From assembly GCF_009762775.1 (NCBI RefSeq), contig NZ_CP046401.1, positions 2,542,001 to 2,606,000 on the forward strand: DNA of 64,000 nucleotides, given 5' to 3'. Every line of letters begins with the position of its first letter. Positions within the stretch are counted from its first letter, which is position 1. Shown here one piece after another: positions 56,611 through 64,000 of the stretch. Below the pieces are notes generated by a model. The model was given only the letters and a program-made list of their open reading frames with translations. It was not told the origin of the DNA and did no database searches. This DNA is from Maribellus comscasis. GTDB lineage: Bacteria; Bacteroidota; Bacteroidia; Bacteroidales; Prolixibacteraceae. The translations under genes and the position numbers were made by a program.

Positions 56611-57262
56611 TCGTAAATTTTGCTTTATCCTGTTTTTTCTTTTTTTGGGAGTAGTCGTCTCTAATGCTCAGGATCCCAATCGTTTTAAAACCCAGGTTGA
56701 TGAACTTTTTAATAAAGAATACAATTTTAGCCCTCACAAAAAATTGGTGGTTTTTGCCGGAAGTTCAAGTATCAGAATGTGGAAAGATGTTCAGGAATAC
56801 TTCCCCAATTACAATGTAATTAACAATGGTTTTGGTGGTTCACATTTTAGCGACCTTATTTTCTATTACGACAAGCTTATTTTAAAACAAAAACCGGAAA
56901 TTCTTTTTATCTACGAAGGAGATAATGACATTGCCGGAAACAAAAAACCGGGTCTGGTAAAACGGCAAGCCAAAGAATTGTATAATAAAATACGTGTGGA
57001 TTTACCCGATACAAAAATCATTTTTATTTCACCCAAGCCAAGTATTGCAAGGGAGAATTTGAAAAAGGAATACATGAAACTGAATACGCGATTAAAGAAA
57101 TTTTGCGACAGGAAAAAGAACCTTGATTTTGCGGATGTATGGTATCCGGCGATGGATGAAAACGGAGATGTATTTCAGGATATCTTTATTGAAGACGGCT
57201 TACACATGAATAAAAAAGGTTACGACATTTGGGGGAAGGTTATTTCTCCATATTTGGAATAA
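56603..57262 (+). CDS. Exported SGNH/GDSL-type esterase
   Basis: A 219-residue protein with a signal peptide (VVVSNAQ). The SGNH blocks are visible: FAGSSSIRMW (nucleophile Ser), NNGFGGSH (Gly), YEGDNDIAG (Asn) and DGLHMNKKGYDIW (Asp and His). The family removes acyl groups from sugars or lipids. As the last gene of the SusCD locus, overlapping the GH172 gene, it probably removes a sugar ester. It is convergent with the outer-membrane protein gene two bases away. Confidence 0.85.
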   Translation: MNNRKFCFILFFLFLGVVVSNAQDPNRFKTQVDELFNKEYNFSPHKKLVVFAGSSSIRMWKDVQEYFPNYNVINNGFGGSHFSDLIFYYDKLILKQKPEILFIYEGDNDIAGNKKPGLVKRQAKELYNKIRVDLPDTKIIFISPKPSIARENLKKEYMKLNTRLKKFCDRKKNLDFADVWYPAMDENGDVFQDIFIEDGLHMNKKGYDIWGKVISPYLE

Positions 57263-57264
57263 AT

Positions 57265-58305
57265 TCATTTTAAGTATTTCTCTAAAAATCCCTGCGGCGG
57301 CGACAAAAATAACGAGACGGAAATAAAAGGTGAACCTGCAAGTTCTGACTCGATGAGGTATTTTTTATCGGGTTTTGGGAATTTCTGATTTGGGATAAAA
57401 TTGCTTTCAGAAACATTAAAATTCAAATTGTGCGAATAGCCAAATTCGCCTTCAAACCAAATCCATTTTCCTAATTTGTGAGTTATTCCTAAAGAAAAGT
57501 TCAGATAGGATTGGCGCAATTGCAAACTGTTAAAGTTCTCTAAAGCCGAATTATTTAAACGAATGGTGTAACTGTTCCCCGATATTTTTGTTTGGGCGTA
57601 AACAAATGATTTTTCTGAAAATTTATTCCAAACTTTTATACTCTGGGGCAACATCATTTCCAACGCCATACTATTTCTGAAATTCTTTTTGAATAAATAA
57701 ATTGGCAGCATAGTTGGCCTGCCCAGGGAATAACCATAATATACTCCAAAACCATGATAGGTATGGCTGTCTTTTTTAAGCCCGTAACCGGCGGCTAACG
57801 AAAACTTTGCCAGATTTTTAAAAGAGAAACCCTTATCACTTCTATAAAAATCGCCAGCCAAAAATAAGTTTGAACGTATTATAAAAGAACGATTTCTTGA
57901 AAGATGAAAAAAACCGTAAACTCCTCCGCCCAGCGTTTTCAGATTTCTGTCGTTCAAACTCACATACAGAGGGTATGAAAGAGGATTCTGGTCCTCAAAG
58001 TAAAACTGTTCATCAGTATATTTAAGGCTTCCTGTCAATTTTAAATCGGATTTGTTTAGTAGCGGAAATTTCAAACTCACACTTGAAATCCTGTTTCCCG
58101 ATATCTCCGCTGAACCATTTTCTGTTTCTTCAATATTTGAAGAAGAGGCAATAGAATATTGAAAATTTACATCTGTTTTAATTTCAAATATTTTCGAAGG
58201 CAACCTGTTATCAAACAAAGGCATCCATTCGTATTTTGATTGAGGCTGCTGAGAAAAGCAAACAAGGGAAAGCAAAAAGAATAAATATGTTAATATTATT
58301 TTCAC
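57265..58305 (-). CDS. Outer-membrane beta-barrel protein, DUF6268-like
   Basis: A 346-residue exported protein (signal ends SLVCFSQ) with alternating beta strands over its whole length and no plug domain. The GTG start at 58305 follows from the signal peptide. It resembles the DUF6268 outer-membrane family of Bacteroidota; substrate and role are unknown. It is 26 bp downstream of the histidine phosphatase gene on the same strand. Confidence 0.65.
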   Translation of the reverse strand: MKIILTYLFFLLSLVCFSQQPQSKYEWMPLFDNRLPSKIFEIKTDVNFQYSIASSSNIEETENGSAEISGNRISSVSLKFPLLNKSDLKLTGSLKYTDEQFYFEDQNPLSYPLYVSLNDRNLKTLGGGVYGFFHLSRNRSFIIRSNLFLAGDFYRSDKGFSFKNLAKFSLAAGYGLKKDSHTYHGFGVYYGYSLGRPTMLPIYLFKKNFRNSMALEMMLPQSIKVWNKFSEKSFVYAQTKISGNSYTIRLNNSALENFNSLQLRQSYLNFSLGITHKLGKWIWFEGEFGYSHNLNFNVSESNFIPNQKFPKPDKKYLIESELAGSPFISVSLFLSPPQGFLEKYLK

Positions 58306-58331
58306 TCGTAAGAAACGAACGATTTATCATA

Positions 58332-58958
58332 TTATTTTTTCAGAATCGTTGCTCCAAGGTTTTTTTTCCCGTTATTTTGTAGTTTTTCCCAGTTCCTTTT
58401 TTGAAGTTCTTTTGCAATGTTTCTGTTTAAAAAACCATGCGTTATCATAACTACCTGTCTGTTGTAGTTTAACCTTTGTTCTATAAAATCGGCAATTTGT
58501 TTCACTCTCATTTCAGCTTCCCTGTACGACTCATTGTGTTCTTTATTCGTTCCTAAAAACCAAAAAGCGCGTGAAATACCAGTCCATGCCTTGTAGGGAA
58601 GAATCAATGGCAGGCGTAATATATGTAAATCAAATTCATCCAGAAAAGGAGAAGAAAGAATAGTAGCTGAATCTCCAAAAAGAATCCATCCGGTGGAAAT
58701 GGAGCGAATCAGATTGCTTACATAGATAGTATCTGTTTTTAAATCAGGCAATTCATTCAAAATTCTATCTGTATCAAAAGAGACAATAGCAGCAGAGTTG
58801 TAAGCCTTACTCAATTGCGCTGCTTTTTTATGCCCAATCCATCCTTTTGTATCCAAATCTACTTTTGCGTGCCGTATTAAAATTACCTCCTGGCAAAAAG
58901 CAAAGTTGACCAAACAGATAGTGTAAATGAGAAGAGCTGTTTTTGTAATTGTTTTCAA
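58332..58958 (-). CDS. Exported histidine phosphatase (phosphoglycerate mutase-like)
   Basis: A 208-residue protein starting at a TTG, with a signal peptide (NFAFCQ). The histidine-phosphatase core shows VILIRHAKVDL (RHG-type motif, His attacked by phosphate), SNLIRSISTG, an acidic FLDEFD segment and VMITHGFLNRN with the second His. Family members hydrolyse many phosphoesters. The substrate is not evident; export suggests phosphate scavenging or cell-envelope metabolism. Confidence 0.8.
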   Translation of the reverse strand: MKTITKTALLIYTICLVNFAFCQEVILIRHAKVDLDTKGWIGHKKAAQLSKAYNSAAIVSFDTDRILNELPDLKTDTIYVSNLIRSISTGWILFGDSATILSSPFLDEFDLHILRLPLILPYKAWTGISRAFWFLGTNKEHNESYREAEMRVKQIADFIEQRLNYNRQVVMITHGFLNRNIAKELQKRNWEKLQNNGKKNLGATILKK

Positions 58959-59101
58959 TTTTTATTCTGTTTTCTGAACCTGAAAAATACAAATTCAATT
59001 TTTCAAACTGTTATCATTTATTAATATTTTCTTATTAACGAAAAAAAGAAAACGATTTCCATTATTTTTGAAAAATAAACAGGCTCTTATAACCTTGCAG
59101 A

Positions 59102-60223
59102 ATGAGTTTAAAACCTAAATTAAATATTGGCCCAAAATTAAAATACAAATTAGGATTCCTTCTTTTTTCACTTGTTTATTGGAATATAGTCGTTCGTATT
59201 GCTATTTTGTTGCGGATGCTGGGAACTCCAACCGATGATTTTAGAGAAGTTTTCTCTAAAGGAATGAGCTTCTTTGTTGACGAAGTAGCCGCTTCTTCAA
59301 TAATTATTTCGTTGTTTGCCCTATTCACCTGGACCACATTCTATTTTATTTATCCTAAAATCATCGATAAATTTCAATTACGAAAACTCACCATATTTGT
59401 TATCTTTTTTGATATTATAATTTTCTTTTTTATCGGTGTTTTGCTCGGGATTGTGCATTATAACGTTGATAAAGACTATGTATTTTGGGATTCACTTTCA
59501 AAGTTGAATAAATTTTTGTTTAACTCAACAACTTTATTTTTTCTTATTGTAATTCTGATAGCAAGTTATGTTTATCAGTTGATTTACACGATAGTTCATC
59601 AAAATAGTGGCAGCCCCATTGCAAAAATAATGATGGGATATTATCAGAAACCAAGAGAAGAAAATCTTATATTTCTATTTCTCGATTTGCAGTCGTCCAC
59701 AAAATTTGCAGAAATACTCGGGCACGAAAATTACAGCTATTTTATACAGGATTGCTTCCGTTTTCTAACCAATCCTATTATTGTCAGCAGAGGAAGGGTT
59801 TATCAGTTTGTTGGCGACGAAGTAGTGGTTACCTGGAACGCAAATAAGCCGGAAAGTTGTAAACGTGCAGTCGATTTCTTTTATCTTTTTGAAGAAGAGC
59901 TGGAAAAACAAAAAGAATATTTTGAAAAGAAGTATGGCCTGATGCCTGTGTTTACAGCCTCCATTAATACAGGGAAAGTGATGGCTACCGAGGTTGGTGA
60001 AATAAAAAAGGAAATTGCATTTCATGGCGATGTTTTAAATACTGCAGCGCGAATTCAGAAACAGTGTAAAAGATACCGAAAGAATATCCTGGTTACACGC
60101 GACTTCGCATCACAACTGATAAGTGCCAAAACTGAATACAGGCTAAACTATGTTGATATTGTCAAATTTCTGGGTAAAGACAGAATTGTAAAAATATACG
60201 AGGTGTGCAGAGAACAACAGTAA
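59102..60223 (+). CDS. Membrane-bound class III adenylate/guanylate cyclase
   Basis: A 373-residue protein with four or five N-terminal helices (about 15-165) and a class III cyclase domain (about 190-365). Metal-binding residues are Asp195 in FLFLDLQSSTKF and Asp239 in QFVGDEVVVTW; the transition-state pair is Asn313 and Arg317 in DVLNTAARIQKQC. A Lys in EIKKEIAFHGD sits where ATP-using enzymes place their purine-binding Lys, so cAMP is the more likely product, but this is inference. The membrane part may sense an envelope or lipid signal. It is flanked on both sides by divergently or convergently placed phosphatase genes. Confidence 0.88.
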   Translation: MSLKPKLNIGPKLKYKLGFLLFSLVYWNIVVRIAILLRMLGTPTDDFREVFSKGMSFFVDEVAASSIIISLFALFTWTTFYFIYPKIIDKFQLRKLTIFVIFFDIIIFFFIGVLLGIVHYNVDKDYVFWDSLSKLNKFLFNSTTLFFLIVILIASYVYQLIYTIVHQNSGSPIAKIMMGYYQKPREENLIFLFLDLQSSTKFAEILGHENYSYFIQDCFRFLTNPIIVSRGRVYQFVGDEVVVTWNANKPESCKRAVDFFYLFEEELEKQKEYFEKKYGLMPVFTASINTGKVMATEVGEIKKEIAFHGDVLNTAARIQKQCKRYRKNILVTRDFASQLISAKTEYRLNYVDIVKFLGKDRIVKIYEVCREQQ

Positions 60224-60239
60224 AAAATGTAAAAATTTA

Positions 60240-61079
60240 TCACTTCAGCGTATACAGCAGTCTAACCCCGATTCCCGAATCATAAATGCTTACCGGATAT
60301 ATCTTCAAGGGATATTTCTTCTTATGAAATTCCGGCACAAGAATGCCGGTAGCCGCTCCAACGGCAAAACCAGTAATAATATCAGACGGGAAGTGTTTTG
60401 CACCTTTATAACGTAAATACCCTGTAAATGCAGGAGGGACACAAGCCAAAGCGTAAAACAGCTTTTTATGTTTTGCTTCCGGGTGCAAATCGTAGTATAC
60501 TTTCACCATAAAAAAAGTTGAGGCCGCAACTACCGACGCGTGTCCGCTAAAAAAAGAATTGGTGGTATTTTCTCCCAACTTTTTTTCCATGCTTACATCA
60601 GGGTTGTACATAAAAGGCCTCAGGCGTGGAATCGGAATTGATGCCGCCAAATAGACCGTGGCATTTATGGCCTGTGTTTCAACATGCAAAAGCGCAAAAT
60701 CATACCAAATATCTCTTACTTTCGGGTCAATATACATCAGGAGTGGCGACCACATCCCGGCCCGCAAAAAATAATCGGAGATGTTAAGTGCTTTTTCCCC
60801 TTTCTCCGGATCAATCCGGGCGGAACTTCGGTCAAACCACCAAACATCATCGGGTGTAAAAGAAACAATTCGTTCAATGTTTTTGGGTTCTCTGTCTCTG
60901 AGATAATCTGTTCCGTATTTGCTTGCAAGTAATCCACCTACCGATATGGGGACATCCAGGTAATAATTCATTTTGTAGGGATTATAACGCGTTTTCGTAC
61001 TGTCTCTTTGCCCGGAAACCATAGATCCTGTAAGAAACAGCAACAAAAAAATGAATAAACTTGCTTTTTTTGTACTCAT
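60240..61079 (-). CDS. PAP2-family phosphatase, copy 1
   Basis: A 279-residue protein with a signal peptide (GSMVSGQ) and several membrane helices. The three PAP2 motifs are present: RLRPFMYN, NSFFSGHAS and RYKGAKHFPSDIITGFAVG (His and Asp). Family members dephosphorylate lipid phosphates such as undecaprenyl pyrophosphate, phosphatidic acid or lipid A. It is divergent from a clear paralogue at 61179, with which it shares the order and spacing of motifs and an N-terminal DDVWWFDR segment. Confidence 0.87.
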   Translation of the reverse strand: MSTKKASLFIFLLLFLTGSMVSGQRDSTKTRYNPYKMNYYLDVPISVGGLLASKYGTDYLRDREPKNIERIVSFTPDDVWWFDRSSARIDPEKGEKALNISDYFLRAGMWSPLLMYIDPKVRDIWYDFALLHVETQAINATVYLAASIPIPRLRPFMYNPDVSMEKKLGENTTNSFFSGHASVVAASTFFMVKVYYDLHPEAKHKKLFYALACVPPAFTGYLRYKGAKHFPSDIITGFAVGAATGILVPEFHKKKYPLKIYPVSIYDSGIGVRLLYTLK

Positions 61080-61178
61080 ACAAAGCTAAATTAAAGAAGT
61101 TGGATCAAAACAAAAAAGAATATTCCACGCTTAGTGCTATTTCATCTCTGTTTTTTTATTTTTACTTAAAGTGAAATT

Positions 61179-62015
61179 ATGAAACGGTGTCAAACTTTAA
61201 TTATTCTTTTTTTTACTTTCTTTTTTTTAAAAAGTATAAATACAGCTGGCCAATCCGGGAAAGATTCCACTGTTTATAAAATAAACAGAAAAATTGAAGC
61301 TCCGGTAACGATAGGTTTGTTTGGCGCATCTTTTTTAGGATTTGAATATTTAAGAAACAAACCCAGGCTGGAATATAGTGAAGTTATTCAGTTAAGTGCG
61401 GATGATATCTGGTGGTTTGACCGGCCGGCAACCAGGCAAAGTGTATCTTTTCGCCACCGGGCTCATGATATTTCTGACTTTTTCCTAAACAGTTCAGTTA
61501 TTTTGCCTGGTTTACTTGCATTGGATCAAAAAATCAGAAATGACTGGCTGGATCTGTTAATTTTATATGGCGAATCTCACGCTATAAACACCGATTTTTA
61601 TCTTTTAACTGCAAGCTCTGTTCTTCGGACACGACCATTTAATTATAACCCGGATGTACCGGTAGAAGATAAACTGGCCAGCGAAACCCGAAATTCATTC
61701 TTTAGCGGACATGTTTCTACTGCAGCAACGGCTTCTTTTTTTATGGCAAAAGTGTATTCCGACTATCATCCGGAAATTGGAAATAAAAAATACCTGCTAT
61801 TTGCAGCTGCTGTTATTCCACCGGCCCTGGTTGGTTATTACCGTTTTAAAGCAATGAAACATTTTCCTACCGACATATTAACGGGCTTTGTTGTTGGCGC
61901 ATCAGCCGGTATTTTAATTCCGGAATTACATCGTATTCAAAGAAAAAATCCCAAATTATCGCTCATTCCGTTTACCGGGAACTATAATGGGTTGAGATTA
62001 AGCTACGTGTTTTAG
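61179..62015 (+). CDS. PAP2-family phosphatase, copy 2
   Basis: A 278-residue paralogue of the gene at 60240. It has a signal peptide, the DDIWWFDRPATR segment, and motifs RTRPFNYNPDVP, NSFFSGHVSTAA and RFKAMKHFPTDILTGFVVG. The two proteins share landmarks throughout but are clearly diverged, so this is an old inverted duplication. Both would act on lipid phosphates on the outer face of the inner membrane or in the outer membrane. The stop is two bases from the convergent GAF-protein gene. Confidence 0.87.
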   Translation: MKRCQTLIILFFTFFFLKSINTAGQSGKDSTVYKINRKIEAPVTIGLFGASFLGFEYLRNKPRLEYSEVIQLSADDIWWFDRPATRQSVSFRHRAHDISDFFLNSSVILPGLLALDQKIRNDWLDLLILYGESHAINTDFYLLTASSVLRTRPFNYNPDVPVEDKLASETRNSFFSGHVSTAATASFFMAKVYSDYHPEIGNKKYLLFAAAVIPPALVGYYRFKAMKHFPTDILTGFVVGASAGILIPELHRIQRKNPKLSLIPFTGNYNGLRLSYVF

Positions 62016-62017
62016 AA

Positions 62018-64000
62018 TCAGATTTGAATTCTATCGACTGATATTTCAGGTCTCTTTTTGATTCCCAGCAGAGAGTTATTTTCAAAATTTACTTCAATTC
62101 GAAGCGCTCTTAAACCAGAGGCTCCGGTTAAATCTTCCAATTCAAAGTTTTCTACATTTTGGGTAATCAATCCCAATGAAATCAAATAGTCGATATATTT
62201 TTTGTACTCGGTAATCTCATCGGCATGTGAGTATATTATCGCAATTTTTCCCACTTCAGTTATTCTTTCCTTTGTAGCTTTTATCAGTGCCTTGTCGATT
62301 CGCTTTTTTGTAATCTCGTAACGAATATTGTAGGCGCCGGCAACATCAAACTTTTTCTCATCTTGCCTGAACGCAATACTTAATGGTTGCGAATGAACGA
62401 GAATAAGCTGTGTGATATCAAGCTTTACCGGGAGTTCCGACTGCAGCTTTCTGATTTCCTGTGCTATTCTAACTTTTAACAACAGCTGCCACAATCGAAT
62501 ATTTTTTAAATAAATACCATTGTATTTCAGTTTCTTAACCAACGACTGTCCGATGTAGGCATTGTATTCTACGCCGTCGGTACTGTATTTTTCAAAATAA
62601 TGAGGAAAAATTTTCTGAGCGTCAATTTGTTCATCATCAATTATTTTTCCAATTACTTTATTTATTGAGGTTAAGCTGTCTTCAAATTCTTTTCTTTTTT
62701 TATAAAGAACACCATTTTCGGTATCAATCTTTTGAAGATAATCATTTACAGGTTTTTCCATTTCCTGAAATCTGTCTTTCAGGAGTTTAAAAGCCGGTTC
62801 AACTTCATTTTTCAGGAATTCGATAATAACAAACTCATCGCCTGCCTTTAATCCGTTTTTTACAGTTGAGATGAAATTTCTTATCTCGAAATGGATGGCA
62901 TCTAAAAATGGCATTTCATTTACAAGTTTGCCGTATTCAATAATTTCCCGGGCATATTCGAGTTGTTCCAAAAAATCGGACTGGATGGCTTTGTTTCTTT
63001 CGGTTGTTGAACTGTGGATATCAGAGGCGCCAAAAATTGGAATGATGTTGTCAAAAACCACGGGCTCAATTCCGGTCGATAATTTTTCGGTTGAATTTTC
63101 ATTCATCAGGGTTACAACAGCCTCCCTGAAACGCCACTCCACCGAGGGATGAATAGCGGTAAAATGTTGTTGAATAATCGCACTCTCTCTGTCTTTACAT
63201 TCATTTTTTGAACGTTTAAGCGCCACAGCAAATACCGGAAAGAGTTCCTTTAACCGGCTTACTTTTACCATGTCTAGTTCTCCCTTGTTTTCCGATGCAA
63301 ATTCCAGCATGCCAACTGTTTCTCCGTCTAACACCAGGGGAACAATTACATGACTTCGAATTCCGTGATTTAGAAATTCAGCAACAACTCTGTCATTTTC
63401 TGCTTCATTAAAATCGTTGGTTATAACAATCTTTTTCTCCAACATCGCCTGTTCGTAAAATGTACCGGAATATTCGCGACAGGAAAGTTTCGAACGATCG
63501 ATTAACGTTTTCCAAATCAATGATTTATTTATTGTGGAATCAAATTGATCGATAGCTGCCAATCCAATCTTTAAATTTGGCATTTCAATTAAAGCCCGAA
63601 TGTGATTCTGAATCAGTTCAAACCCTTCGTTTGTGAGAATAGTTTTATTATCAAGTAGATTGGATTTCAATTCAGAAACAACAAAATCGTAAGTGCTTTT
63701 TGTAAATGAAAAATGTACAAACCCTTTAAATTCAAAACTTTCCAATGGAAGAGTCTCCCTCCAGTAGCTTAAATCAGCAATATTGTCCAAAAGTTTTTTT
63801 AATTGCTCATCAGTAAGTCTTTTCAACTTCCCAACCGTACCAACACGCAAATATTTATAATTAAAGTTCTTTCTAAAATATTGAACTCTTTGATTTTGTT
63901 CGTTGGTCAATTTAAAATCCAGGGGAATATTAAAGTCTGTTTTATAATTGTAAATCTGTTCCAGAATTATCAAATATGCAAAGTAAATTTTAATAAGCTG
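62018..64000 (-). CDS. GAF-domain protein, N-terminus beyond the window
   Basis: The frame is open from the stop at 62018 to the right edge, at least 660 residues. A TTG at 63973 is the first start-like codon seen, but no stop precedes it, so the real start may lie outside. A GAF domain spans about 140-260 counted from that TTG (CREYSGTFYEQAM, HGIRSHVIVPLVLDGETVGMLEFAS). The rest is largely alpha-helical and charged, with no kinase, cyclase or DNA-binding domain that I recognise. GAF domains bind small ligands or chromophores. Output and partner are unknown. Confidence 0.7.
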   Translation of the reverse strand, partial: QLIKIYFAYLIILEQIYNYKTDFNIPLDFKLTNEQNQRVQYFRKNFNYKYLRVGTVGKLKRLTDEQLKKLLDNIADLSYWRETLPLESFEFKGFVHFSFTKSTYDFVVSELKSNLLDNKTILTNEGFELIQNHIRALIEMPNLKIGLAAIDQFDSTINKSLIWKTLIDRSKLSCREYSGTFYEQAMLEKKIVITNDFNEAENDRVVAEFLNHGIRSHVIVPLVLDGETVGMLEFASENKGELDMVKVSRLKELFPVFAVALKRSKNECKDRESAIIQQHFTAIHPSVEWRFREAVVTLMNENSTEKLSTGIEPVVFDNIIPIFGASDIHSSTTERNKAIQSDFLEQLEYAREIIEYGKLVNEMPFLDAIHFEIRNFISTVKNGLKAGDEFVIIEFLKNEVEPAFKLLKDRFQEMEKPVNDYLQKIDTENGVLYKKRKEFEDSLTSINKVIGKIIDDEQIDAQKIFPHYFEKYSTDGVEYNAYIGQSLVKKLKYNGIYLKNIRLWQLLLKVRIAQEIRKLQSELPVKLDITQLILVHSQPLSIAFRQDEKKFDVAGAYNIRYEITKKRIDKALIKATKERITEVGKIAIIYSHADEITEYKKYIDYLISLGLITQNVENFELEDLTGASGLRALRIEVNFENNSLLGIKKRPEISVDRIQI

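Overview
The window reads as a chromosomal segment of a Bacteroidota bacterium. It is AT-rich, carries SusC/SusD and FecI/FecR genes, PF14905-type outer-membrane receptors, LytS/LytTR signalling and a cysteate synthase, and its starts lack Shine-Dalgarno sequences. The carbohydrate genes and signal peptides fit the class Bacteroidia, perhaps a marine or anaerobic Prolixibacteraceae/Marinilabiliales-like organism; that placement is inference from gene content only.

Region 1 (1-13651). A transposase cut by the left edge is followed by a rhamnogalacturonan-lyase-like lipoprotein on the minus strand. A plus-strand signalling locus comes next: two tandem sensor histidine kinases, an outer-membrane beta-barrel receptor, a LytTR response regulator, and two small exported or anchored proteins. 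The kinases have very different periplasmic halves, each ending in a thioredoxin-like fold without the CxxC motif, but their membrane-plus-kinase halves are almost identical in DNA (5392-6104 and 8618-9330). Their roughly 100-bp upstream regions are also near copies, each with a 21-bp-spaced direct repeat that fits a LytTR operator. This is my leading candidate for an undescribed system.

Region 2 (13698-32773). Mostly housekeeping and catabolic genes: a DUF4395 membrane protein; exported peptidases (S15, M1, S9/DPP-IV) and a cytoplasmic Xaa-Pro aminopeptidase suited to proline-rich peptides; an orphan Hcp tube protein; a type I pullulanase; alanine dehydrogenase-like protein, TsaE, GcvH, a B12-dependent ribonucleotide reductase, Kdo transferase and a lycopene cyclase.

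Region 3 (32977-57262). Two carbohydrate loci. A minus-strand set of lipoprotein enzymes (GH2 beta-galactosidase, GH50-like, GH30) faces a plus-strand GH5-like hydrolase and points to a galactose-rich glycan. After a cysteate synthase (sulfonolipid synthesis) comes a complete polysaccharide utilisation locus: ECF sigma, FecR anti-sigma, SusC with STN domain, SusD, a 192-bp MITE-like element, GH78 rhamnosidase, a DoxX/Tat/TIM-barrel fusion, YdjC-type deacetylase, GH172 (DUF2961) and an SGNH esterase.

Region 4 (57265-64000). An outer-membrane beta-barrel protein and exported histidine phosphatase, a membrane-bound class III nucleotide cyclase, two divergent paralogous PAP2 phosphatases, and a GAF-domain protein running off the right edge. 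I saw no tRNA, rRNA or CRISPR array.
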